From NCBI GenBank assembly GCA_016234935.1, contig JACRNL010000001.1, positions 62,001-126,000 on the forward strand: a DNA stretch of 64,000 nt, read 5' to 3'. Shown piece by piece: positions 1 to 7,761 of this stretch (position 1 is its first letter; each line of letters opens with the position of its first letter). The position numbers and the translations under genes were made by a program. The notes below the pieces were generated by a model. It did no database searches, was not told the DNA's origin, and saw only the letters and a list, made by a program, of their open reading frames with translations. Source of the DNA: Deltaproteobacteria bacterium. GTDB taxonomy: Bacteria > Desulfobacterota > GWC2-55-46.

Positions 1-249
1 AAAAATTCCGTTTATTTTGAGATAACGGCCCGCGCCAGCCACGGGATATCCAACGGCCACGTGGCTTCGATGTCAAAGAGGCACGGCGTGAAGATGCTTT
101 TAAATACGGATTCGCATTCTCCCGGCGACCTCATTAACATCGAAACCGCGCTGAAAATAGCCCTAGGCGCGGGCCTTGACAGGACTGATTTCAGAAAGAT
201 CGAAAATAATGCCAAAGAACTTCTTAAAAAAACGTCAAGCCTTTCTTAG
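1..249 (+). CDS. PHP-domain protein, 3' fragment
   Basis: The frame is open from base 1 to the TAG at 247-249, so this is the C-terminal 82 residues of a gene cut by the window edge. It reads through motifs such as ITARASHGISNGHVA and LLNTDSHSPGD. The conserved N-T-D-S-H is a metal-ligand segment of PHP-family phosphoesterases (histidinol-phosphatase-like). The substrate cannot be told from this piece. The next gene's start overlaps the end of this one by about 40 bases, which suggests co-transcription. The function is inferred only from the PHP-like C-terminal motifs. Confidence 0.7.
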   Translation, partial: KNSVYFEITARASHGISNGHVASMSKRHGVKMLLNTDSHSPGDLINIETALKIALGAGLDRTDFRKIENNAKELLKKTSSLS

Positions 250-1459
250 CGTCAGTCTTTTTTCAGCCCTGCTCGCCATATTTGCCAGCGGATGCGCCCC
301 TTATAAAACACCGGAAGGCTCCAGGCCGTGGAGCGCTTATCTCTACGGCGGCGAAAGGACAAACGTCTCCGAGGATAAGATCACGCTTCCGGCCCGGGTC
401 TCCTGGACAAAGGACGTCTCACCCTTCACACTTTACGACAAATATGAGAGGGAACAGCTTTCGAGTCCGGTTATCGTCGAAGGCGCCCTTTATGTCGGTT
501 CGGCCAACGAACGGCTATATTCAATCAGGCTCGACTCCGGCGGCGTGAATTGGCGTTTCTACGCTGATTACCCGATGGAGGCGGCCCCAACGGCCGCAGG
601 CGGCCTTGTTTGTTTCGGCGCGGGCGACGGCATCCTCAGATGCCTGGAGCGCGCGACGGGAAAAGAGGTATGGAGCTATCAGGCGAAATCAGAGGTCATT
701 GCGTCGCCGCTCGTGAAAGACGGCCGCATCTATGCCTACTCGGCTGACGACAAAGTCACCGCGCTTGATCTAAAGACCGGCGAAAAGCTCTGGAGCTACG
801 TCCACGGCACATACGGGGCCGTTGCTCCGCGCATCACCGCGGCGCCGGCGGCGGCTCCGGGGAAGAACAGGATTTTCCAGTTTTTTTCGGACGGCGTCCT
901 CGTCTGCCTTGACGCGGACAGCGGCAAGGCCGTGTGGTCAAAGAAGATCGCAGGCAACTTCGACACGGCGGCGAAGATAAGAAGAACGCCGCTGCTGCAC
1001 AGCGGAAACGTTTACATGATAGACGACGCCAACATCATCCTCGCGCTTGACCAGGACACGGGGGAGCTCAGGAACATCTTCAACGTGATAAAGGCATTCG
1101 ACTTCGTGATTACCGGCAAACGCTCGATAGTCATAGCCGGGCTTGACCAAGCCGTTGCGCTTGACCTCGCGACCGGCGCGATTTTATGGAAGAGCGAGCT
1201 TAAATACAACCCCATGTCCAGCATCTTCGCCGCCGGCGACTATCTCTTCGCCGTGTCAAATTACAGGTATGCGCCGCTTGGGATATCGTGGCTTTCCAAA
1301 CTCAGGGGCTACATCCAGGCGCTTGATCTTGCGACCGGCGAAGCCGTCTGGGGAAAAAGGCTTGGCTCCGTCATTACCGCCAACGCCTCGGCATCGGAGG
1401 ACAGGATAACCCTCTTGATGAACGACGGGACTTTGCAGGTCTTCGAACCCAAGAAGTAA
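209..1459 (+). CDS. PQQ-binding-like beta-propeller lipoprotein (BamB-like)
   Basis: A 416-residue protein with a basic N-terminus, a hydrophobic stretch and a lipobox ending at Cys29 (FASGC), so it is probably a lipoprotein. The mature part consists of repeated blades of the form [AG]LD-x-x-TG-x-x-x-W (for example TALDLKTGEKLWSY and QALDLATGEAVWGKR). This is the signature of PQQ-like/BamB beta-propellers. BamB proteins help the outer-membrane barrel assembly complex, but many lipoproteins with this fold have other roles, so the name is structural only. An upstream ATG at 176 would add 11 non-hydrophobic residues before the signal peptide. The ATG at 209 gives a clean lipoprotein signal and is preferred. 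Confidence 0.82.
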   Translation: MPKNFLKKRQAFLSVSLFSALLAIFASGCAPYKTPEGSRPWSAYLYGGERTNVSEDKITLPARVSWTKDVSPFTLYDKYEREQLSSPVIVEGALYVGSANERLYSIRLDSGGVNWRFYADYPMEAAPTAAGGLVCFGAGDGILRCLERATGKEVWSYQAKSEVIASPLVKDGRIYAYSADDKVTALDLKTGEKLWSYVHGTYGAVAPRITAAPAAAPGKNRIFQFFSDGVLVCLDADSGKAVWSKKIAGNFDTAAKIRRTPLLHSGNVYMIDDANIILALDQDTGELRNIFNVIKAFDFVITGKRSIVIAGLDQAVALDLATGAILWKSELKYNPMSSIFAAGDYLFAVSNYRYAPLGISWLSKLRGYIQALDLATGEAVWGKRLGSVITANASASEDRITLLMNDGTLQVFEPKK

Positions 1460-1493
1460 AAAACCGGAATAATCCAAAAAAGGCGGATGGGAA

Positions 1494-3794
1494 ATGGACA
1501 GACGGGATAAAAGGCTCAATGTCGCCTTTGTCTGGCATATGCACCAGCCTCTTTACAAAGACCCCCTCACTGGCGAGTACGTCATGCCCTGGGTGCTTTT
1601 GCACGCCACGAAGGATTATTTCGACATGGCCGCCATACTTGAGGAGTTCCCCGCCGTCCATCAGACCTTCAACGTCGTGCCGTGCCTCATCGAGCAGATA
1701 AACGACTACGCCTCCGGGCGCGTTAACGACGCTTACCGCAACGTTACCCTGAAACCGGCCGCCGGGCTGGACAAAGACGACAAGCTGTTCCTGCTTAAAA
1801 ACTTCTTTCAGGCCAACTGGGAGAATATGATCAGGCCCATACCGGGTTACTGGGAGCTTTTATGCAGAAGGGGGCCTTCAAATTCTCCGGACGACATCCG
1901 GCAGGCGCTCAGGTACTTCAGCGTCCAGGACTATCTTGATCTGCAGATATATTTCAATCTTGCGTGGATAGACCCCTGGATACGTTCACAGGACGCCGAG
2001 CTCGGCGGTCTCCTGAAAAAAGGCCGCTCATATGCTGAAGAAGACAAGCAGACTATCGTAAAAAAGCAGACCGCGATAGCCGCCGGCATCCTTCGGAAGT
2101 ACGCGGAATTATCTGAGCGGGGCATAATCGAACTCTCCACCACCCCGTATTACCACCCTATAATGCCGCTCCTGTACGACAGCTTCTCCGCAAAGGCCGC
2201 CATGCCGGACGTTATCCTTCCCAAAGAGCGTTTTTCACATCCTGAGGACGTCCGCGCCCAGCTTGAAAAAGGCGTCAGGCTGCATGAAGAGACCTTTGGA
2301 ATGAAACCCGCGGGCATGTGGCCGTCAGAAGGCTCGGTCAGCCATGAGATACTGCCGCTTATCAGGCAGGCCGGCATCAAGTGGATAGCCAGCGACGAGG
2401 AAATACTGTCGAATTCGCTTAAAAGGCCACTGCGCCGCGACACCTCCGGCAACTGCCATGACGCATTTCTCTATAAGCCCTACGCGGTTGACGTCAATGG
2501 AGAAAGGCTTTCCATCGTCTTCAGAGACCATATGCTTTCAGACCTCATAGGATTTGATTACGCGAAGATGAACCCGGACGACGCCGCTGACGACTTCATC
2601 CGCAGACTGACGCACATACACGGCCTTTTTGAAGAGCCTGAAAAGCAGATAGTCAGCATAATCCTCGACGGAGAGAACGCATGGGAGAACTTCATAAACG
2701 ACGGCAGGGACTTCCTTCGCGCCCTGTATTCAAAGCTCTCAGACCATCCGCAGCTCAAATGCGTCACCGTCGGCGAGTTCCTTGACTCTGCGCCATACAG
2801 GGAGGAGCTGAAATGGCTCTATCCCGGCTCGTGGATCAGCCACAACTTCAAGATATGGATAGGCCATCACGAGGACAACGCGGCATGGGATTATATCGCC
2901 GAGGCCAGAAGCGCGCTCGTCAGGTTCGAGGAGACGCTGGCGCCGGATACGCTCACGGCGGAGAAAAAATTCACTCCCCCGCTTCAGACACGCGAGGGCA
3001 GGCTTAAAGAGGCGTGGAGCGAGATATACGCCGCCGAGGGGAGCGACTGGTTCTGGTGGTACGGCGACGATCACTCGTCCCAGAGCGACGAACAGTTCGA
3101 CGTCCTTTTCAGAAAACATCTGAAGAAGGCGTACCTTCTCATGGGCAAGGAGCCGCCGATGGCGCTCGACATCCCGATATCCTCCGAAGAAAAGGGTTTC
3201 AAGCCTGCGTCCACGCCGACCGCCTTCATAAAGCCGGTCATCGACGGGGACGTCACCAATTACTTCGAGTGGCTCGCGGCTGGCAGGCTTGAACGCATCA
3301 TGACGTCAAGCTCCATGCACAAAGACGTCCAGAAGGGCTGTCTTTTAGACGCCATACTCTACGGTTTTTCAAGGGACTCTATATTCTTCAGGCTTGACTA
3401 CCTGCCTGAGCTCATCCCGTATGAGAAGGATTGGAAGTTCACGATAAACATAGTTCAGCCGTCGTGCACCAGGATATCCGCCGGGATAAAAGGCGGCTCG
3501 CCAACCGTAAGCGTCTATAAAAAACAGGCTAAGGTCGAACCCCCTCAGGGAATTGAGCCCCTTCAGGGGGAAGATGAGTGGGTCGCGGCCGGTGTGAATG
3601 CCGCGATAGCCTCCGGATGCGTGGTCGAGCTCGGCCTGAGGCTCGATGATATAGATGTAAGGCCCGCAGGCGAGATACGCTTTTTCATAAACATAGAAGC
3701 CGGCGAACGCTGCGTTGAAAGGTGGCCGTCGAAAGGCGTCATAATCATCGACGCCCCGTCGGCGGATTTCGAAGACGAAAACTGGCTTGTGTAG
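1494..3794 (+). CDS. Glycoside hydrolase family 57 protein
   Basis: A 766-residue protein opening with VWHMHQPLYKDP, the HxHQP motif that begins GH57 catalytic domains (alpha-amylase/4-alpha-glucanotransferase group). GMWPSEGSVS near residue 280 fits the nucleophile region, and SDLIGFDYAKM near 350 fits the acid/base region. The C-terminal third is a beta-rich domain typical of the long bacterial form. It probably acts on storage alpha-glucan, which would fit glgB at 32.5 kb. Two repeats are embedded in frame. A family B copy at residues about 495-503 reads PPLQTREGRL. A family A copy at about 680-693 reads VEPPQGIEPLQG. Exact substrate is unknown. Confidence 0.85.
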   Translation: MDRRDKRLNVAFVWHMHQPLYKDPLTGEYVMPWVLLHATKDYFDMAAILEEFPAVHQTFNVVPCLIEQINDYASGRVNDAYRNVTLKPAAGLDKDDKLFLLKNFFQANWENMIRPIPGYWELLCRRGPSNSPDDIRQALRYFSVQDYLDLQIYFNLAWIDPWIRSQDAELGGLLKKGRSYAEEDKQTIVKKQTAIAAGILRKYAELSERGIIELSTTPYYHPIMPLLYDSFSAKAAMPDVILPKERFSHPEDVRAQLEKGVRLHEETFGMKPAGMWPSEGSVSHEILPLIRQAGIKWIASDEEILSNSLKRPLRRDTSGNCHDAFLYKPYAVDVNGERLSIVFRDHMLSDLIGFDYAKMNPDDAADDFIRRLTHIHGLFEEPEKQIVSIILDGENAWENFINDGRDFLRALYSKLSDHPQLKCVTVGEFLDSAPYREELKWLYPGSWISHNFKIWIGHHEDNAAWDYIAEARSALVRFEETLAPDTLTAEKKFTPPLQTREGRLKEAWSEIYAAEGSDWFWWYGDDHSSQSDEQFDVLFRKHLKKAYLLMGKEPPMALDIPISSEEKGFKPASTPTAFIKPVIDGDVTNYFEWLAAGRLERIMTSSSMHKDVQKGCLLDAILYGFSRDSIFFRLDYLPELIPYEKDWKFTINIVQPSCTRISAGIKGGSPTVSVYKKQAKVEPPQGIEPLQGEDEWVAAGVNAAIASGCVVELGLRLDDIDVRPAGEIRFFINIEAGERCVERWPSKGVIIIDAPSADFEDENWLV
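2976..3002 (+). repeat. Family B palindromic repeat inside the GH57 gene
   Basis: The run CCCCCGCTTCAGACACGCGA continues into GGGCAGG. It is nearly identical to copies in mutS (6329), upstream of prmC (16483) and upstream of mobB (61584). Here it is in frame and codes for PPLQTREGRL. Confidence 0.8.
3532..3571 (+). repeat. Family A in-frame 18-bp-period repeat (GH57 gene)
   Basis: Two imperfect units (GTCGAACCCCCTCAGGGA and ATTGAGCCCCTTCAGGGG) read VEPPQG-IEPLQG. This is phase 1 of the element (G-V/I-E-P-x-Q). Confidence 0.85.
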
Positions 3795-3802
3795 AGAGCG
3801 GC

Positions 3803-6451
3803 ATGACTATGGAAAACCTGACACCGGCTATGCGCCAGTACCTTGACATCAAGACGAAAAACAGCGACGCCATACTGCTGTTCAGGATGGGCGACTTCTA
3901 CGAGATGTTCTTTGAAGACGCAGTCCTTGCCTCGCGCATACTCGGCATAGCGCTTACCTCAAGGGACCGCGCGAAGAAAATACCCATGTGCGGCGTTCCG
4001 TATCATGCCGCCGACGGCTACATCGCCAGGCTTGTCAAGGCGGGGCACAAGGTCGCGATATGCGAGCAGGCCGGCCTGCCCCCCGCCGGAGACAAGGGCA
4101 TTGTAGAGCGCTACTTGAAGAAGATTATTACCCCCGGAACCGCGCTCGAAGACGCGATACTCGACCCGAAGGTGGAAAACCATATCGCGGCAGTGTCCCT
4201 TGGCGGCGATGGCTGCGGCCTTGCCTGCATGGAGCTGTCGACCGGCGAGTTCATGGTGTCTGAGTTCACGTCAATCGCCTCGCTTCAGGACGAGATACGG
4301 CGCGTCCGTCCGCTTGAGCTTGTCATAAAAGGCGCTGAAAACCCGTTTGCCGGCGTTGAGGAATTTTTCATAAAAAAGATAACCTCGCTCCCGAAGCATG
4401 ATTTTGAGCTTCACTCGGCGCATGAGAGGCTTAACTCACACTTCGGCACGGCGGCCCTTGACGGCTTCGGAGTAGGCGGCATGCGCGAAGGCCTCCGCGC
4501 CGCAGGCGCGCTCCTTCATTATGTAAAGGAAACTCAGCGCTCCGGCCTTTCACATATAAAAAAATGCGCTGCCCGCCTTCCTCATGAATACCTGATAATA
4601 GACCATTCAAGCAGAAGAAACCTTGAGATAACCGAAAACCAGAGGACGGGCGGCAGGGAAGGGACTTTATTAGACCTGCTTGACAGGACAAAGACCGCAA
4701 TGGGGGCAAGGCGTCTGAGGTCGTGGCTTTTAAACCCGCTCAGGCACGCGGAGGCCGTTAACGGGCGGCTCGACGCCGTGTCGGAGCTTAAAAATGACAG
4801 GGTGGCAAGGTCGGCTTTGGCCGAACTGCTCTCAGGCGTGTATGACATCGAAAGGCTCGTAACAAAGGTCTCTTTGCTTTCTGCCTCGCCGCGGGATATC
4901 GTCGCGCTTAAAAATTCCCTTTCCAGATGCCCTGACGTGAATAAACGGCTTGCCGCGTTCAAATCAACGCTTGCCGCCGGGATAAACGCGGGTGTGGACG
5001 CGGTATACGAAGCGATTGAATTGATAGACAAGGCGGTAGCAGACCCGCCTCCATTTTCCATTAAAGACGGCGGCGTAATCAAGGCAGGCCACAATAAGCT
5101 TCTTGACGAGCTGCGCGAGATAGGCTCCGGCGGAAAGGACTGGATGGCCCGTCTTGAGGCCGATGAAAGAAAGAGAACCGGAATAAATTCGCTTAAAATC
5201 GGCTTCAACAGGGTCTTTGGCTACTATATCGAGGTCACGCGGACGAACCTGGCCGCCATACCGCCGGATTACACAAGAAAGCAGACCCTCGTGAACGCCG
5301 AGAGGTTCATCACGCCCGCGCTTAAAGAGTGGGAGGAAAAAATATTGACCTCCGAGGAAAAGGCAAGGGAGCTTGAGGCGTCGCTCTTTGCCGCTCTCCT
5401 TGGCGACCTTTCATTTTACGCCGGCCGCATACGCGGGACGGCGCAAATGCTTTCCGTGCTTGACGCCCTTGTCTCCCTTGCGGACGCCGCGCATGAGCTT
5501 GGCTACGTCAGGCCGGAGGTGGCCGCCGAAGGCGGCATCTCGATAACCGGCGGCAGGCACCCGGTCGTGGAGGCCGTTATCAGGAACTCCGCCGACTCAG
5601 CCGGCTTCGTGGCGAACGACGTTGTCCTTGACGCCGGTGAAAACCAGATACATATCGTCACCGGGCCGAACATGGCCGGGAAATCAACGTACCTCCGCCA
5701 GACGGCGCTTATCGTCCTCATGGCGCAGATTGGTTCGTTCATCCCCGCCGCGAAGGCGTCCATAGGCGCGGTTGACAGGATATTCACGAGGATAGGGGCC
5801 TCTGACGACCTCTCGCGGGGACAGTCCACCTTCATGGTCGAGATGAGCGAGACCGCCAACATCCTCAATAACGCCACGCCCATGAGCCTCGTTATATTGG
5901 ATGAAGTAGGCAGGGGCACGTCCACCTTCGACGGCCTCAGCATAGCGTGGGCGGTTGTGGAATACCTGCATGACCTCGGCGGCATAAGGCCCATGACGCT
6001 CTTTGCGACGCATTACCACGAGCTGACCGAGCTTTCCTTGACAAGGGAAAGGGTCAAAAACTATAATATGGCTGTAAAGGAACTTGACGATAAGATTACT
6101 TTTCTCAGAAAGGTAGTGCCCGGCGCGGTGAACAGGAGCTACGGCATCCACGTCGCGAGGCTTGCCGGCATCCCCGCCGAGGTCATTGCAAGGGCGGGGC
6201 AGATACTTAAAAACCTGGAGCGCGGCGAGATCACCGAATCCGGCATGCCGCGTATAGCGCTTAATGACGGCGGCGCGCAGGCACAGCTTGAAAGGGTTGA
6301 ACCCCCCATTCCTGAAAAAACGGACGCACCCCCGCTTCAAGCACGCGAGGGCAGGTTGCGCGAAGAGCTGATGAGGGTCGACGTAAACAATATTACGCCG
6401 ATGGAATCGCTGACCATCCTGAGCAGGCTTAAGGGAATGCTCGACAATTGA
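3803..6451 (+). CDS. mutS: DNA mismatch repair protein MutS
   Basis: An 882-residue MutS. The N-terminal mismatch-recognition motif is GDFYEMF, with the Phe-x-Glu pair that contacts the mispair. The C-terminal ATPase has the Walker A GPNMAGKSTYLRQ (near residue 620), the signature region DDLSRGQSTFMVEM, the Walker B LVILDEVGRGTSTFDG, and the dimer-interface helix-turn-helix at the C-terminus. The ATG at 3803 follows an AGAG-type weak ribosome-binding site 8 bases after the GH57 stop. A longer upstream frame lacks homology. The linker before the last 30 residues contains a degenerate family A copy (RVEPP) and a family B copy (PPLQAREGRL), a position that should tolerate insertion. Confidence 0.97.
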   Translation: MTMENLTPAMRQYLDIKTKNSDAILLFRMGDFYEMFFEDAVLASRILGIALTSRDRAKKIPMCGVPYHAADGYIARLVKAGHKVAICEQAGLPPAGDKGIVERYLKKIITPGTALEDAILDPKVENHIAAVSLGGDGCGLACMELSTGEFMVSEFTSIASLQDEIRRVRPLELVIKGAENPFAGVEEFFIKKITSLPKHDFELHSAHERLNSHFGTAALDGFGVGGMREGLRAAGALLHYVKETQRSGLSHIKKCAARLPHEYLIIDHSSRRNLEITENQRTGGREGTLLDLLDRTKTAMGARRLRSWLLNPLRHAEAVNGRLDAVSELKNDRVARSALAELLSGVYDIERLVTKVSLLSASPRDIVALKNSLSRCPDVNKRLAAFKSTLAAGINAGVDAVYEAIELIDKAVADPPPFSIKDGGVIKAGHNKLLDELREIGSGGKDWMARLEADERKRTGINSLKIGFNRVFGYYIEVTRTNLAAIPPDYTRKQTLVNAERFITPALKEWEEKILTSEEKARELEASLFAALLGDLSFYAGRIRGTAQMLSVLDALVSLADAAHELGYVRPEVAAEGGISITGGRHPVVEAVIRNSADSAGFVANDVVLDAGENQIHIVTGPNMAGKSTYLRQTALIVLMAQIGSFIPAAKASIGAVDRIFTRIGASDDLSRGQSTFMVEMSETANILNNATPMSLVILDEVGRGTSTFDGLSIAWAVVEYLHDLGGIRPMTLFATHYHELTELSLTRERVKNYNMAVKELDDKITFLRKVVPGAVNRSYGIHVARLAGIPAEVIARAGQILKNLERGEITESGMPRIALNDGGAQAQLERVEPPIPEKTDAPPLQAREGRLREELMRVDVNNITPMESLTILSRLKGMLDN
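6293..6355 (+). repeat. Degenerate family A plus family B repeat in the MutS linker
   Basis: AGGGTTGAACCCCCC (family A half unit) is followed 20 bases later by CCCCCGCTTCAAGCACGCGA-GGGCAGG (family B, about 6329-6355). Both are in frame in the poorly conserved region between the MutS ATPase and its C-terminal helix. Confidence 0.75.
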
Positions 6452-7701
6452 AAATGACATCGTTAAAAAACGCGTGGAAATTAGCCTGCCTGTCCGTCAT
6501 TACTTTTCTTGTAATGCCGTGCCTCAGCCCGGCAAACGGCAAAGAACCGGCTGCGGCAAAGCCGCTCGTCATGGAGATAAAGCATACTTCAAATCCGGAA
6601 TACTCAAGGATCGTCATCAGCCTCAGCGCGAAAGCGGCCTTCAGCCACAGGCTTTTAAAAAAAGACCCGGCCATCAACAAGCCGCGCCGCCTTTTCATAG
6701 ACATTGCAGGCGCGGTTATGGACAAAGGCCTTCAGCGTGAGATTACGATTAACGACGGCCTTCTGAAGGCCGCACGCGCCGGACAGTTCGACAAAGAGAC
6801 GGTCCGCGTTGTCCTGGACATCGAATCCATAGAGGATTACAAGATAATCCCGTTTGAGGACCCGTTCAGGATAGTCATAGACGTCACCGGTGAAAAGGCA
6901 AAGAACGCGCAGGCCGGGCCTTCCGCCGCAAAGGCCGTACCGGCTACAGAGAAGCCGCAAAAAAGCGTTGAGGCGAAACCCGCGGCAAAGGCAAGGGTTG
7001 AACCCTCTCAGAGGACTGTCACGATAGTCATTGACCCCGGCCACGGCGGCAAAGACCCAGGGGCCGTCGGCAAGGACGGGCTTATGGAAAAGGACGTCAC
7101 GCTGAAAATATCGAGAATGCTCAGGAAAAGGCTCGGCAGGGGCGCCTCCGGCGCAAAGATAATAATGACAAGGGACACGGACGTGTTCATCCCGCTTGAG
7201 GAAAGGACGGCCATTGCAAACAGCCGGAACGCGGATCTTTTCGTATCGGTTCATATCAACTCAAGCCCCAGAAGGGCCGCGAGCGGAGTGGAAACATACA
7301 TATTGAGCATCTCAAGGGACGAGTCGGCGCGCCGCCTTGCCGCGCGTGAGAATGCGACGTCAAGGAAGGCCGTCAGCGACCTGGAGTTCATCCTTAGCGA
7401 TCTGATGAAGACCGCCAAGCGCAACGACTCCGTGCTGTTTGCGTCCGCCGTGCACGAAAGGCTTGTGGCCAGGCTCAGGGGAAATTACACCGGCATAAGG
7501 AGCAACGGCGTCAAGGGCGCCTCCTTTTACGTCCTCGTGGGCACGAGGATGCCGTCTATCCTCGTCGAGGTCTCATTCATAAGCAATCCCATGGAGGAAA
7601 AGCGCATGAGAAGCGAGAATTACCTTGAGAACGTCGTCGAAGGCATCTCCACAGGCATACTTAACTACATAAACGGAGCCGCCCTGAAGGGCGGCGCATA
7701 A
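6448..7701 (+). CDS. amiC: N-acetylmuramoyl-L-alanine amidase with AMIN domain
   Basis: A 417-residue exported protein. It has a signal peptide, an N-terminal beta-rich AMIN domain (about 45-150), an Ala/Pro/Lys linker and a C-terminal amidase_3 domain. The domain begins at VIDPGHGGKDPGAVG and contains the zinc-binding His, the MTRDTD segment, SVHINSS and the glutamate in LVEVSFISN. It cleaves the peptide stem from peptidoglycan at septation. A TTG at 6448 overlaps the mutS stop and has AAGGGA 11 bases upstream; an ATG at 6454 is the alternative. The linker holds a family A copy (RVEPSQR) just before the catalytic domain. The symbol is by analogy. Confidence 0.9.
   Translation: MKMTSLKNAWKLACLSVITFLVMPCLSPANGKEPAAAKPLVMEIKHTSNPEYSRIVISLSAKAAFSHRLLKKDPAINKPRRLFIDIAGAVMDKGLQREITINDGLLKAARAGQFDKETVRVVLDIESIEDYKIIPFEDPFRIVIDVTGEKAKNAQAGPSAAKAVPATEKPQKSVEAKPAAKARVEPSQRTVTIVIDPGHGGKDPGAVGKDGLMEKDVTLKISRMLRKRLGRGASGAKIIMTRDTDVFIPLEERTAIANSRNADLFVSVHINSSPRRAASGVETYILSISRDESARRLAARENATSRKAVSDLEFILSDLMKTAKRNDSVLFASAVHERLVARLRGNYTGIRSNGVKGASFYVLVGTRMPSILVEVSFISNPMEEKRMRSENYLENVVEGISTGILNYINGAALKGGA
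6993..7015 (+). repeat. Family A repeat in the amidase linker
   Basis: AGGGTTGAACCCTCTCAGAG is one unit of the GAGGG subtype. It is in frame and reads RVEPSQR immediately before the amidase_3 domain. Confidence 0.8.
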
Positions 7702-7761
7702 TTACGCCTGCTTTTTCTATCATTCCCGAATGCCTTTATCCCCGACACAAACGGAAAATAA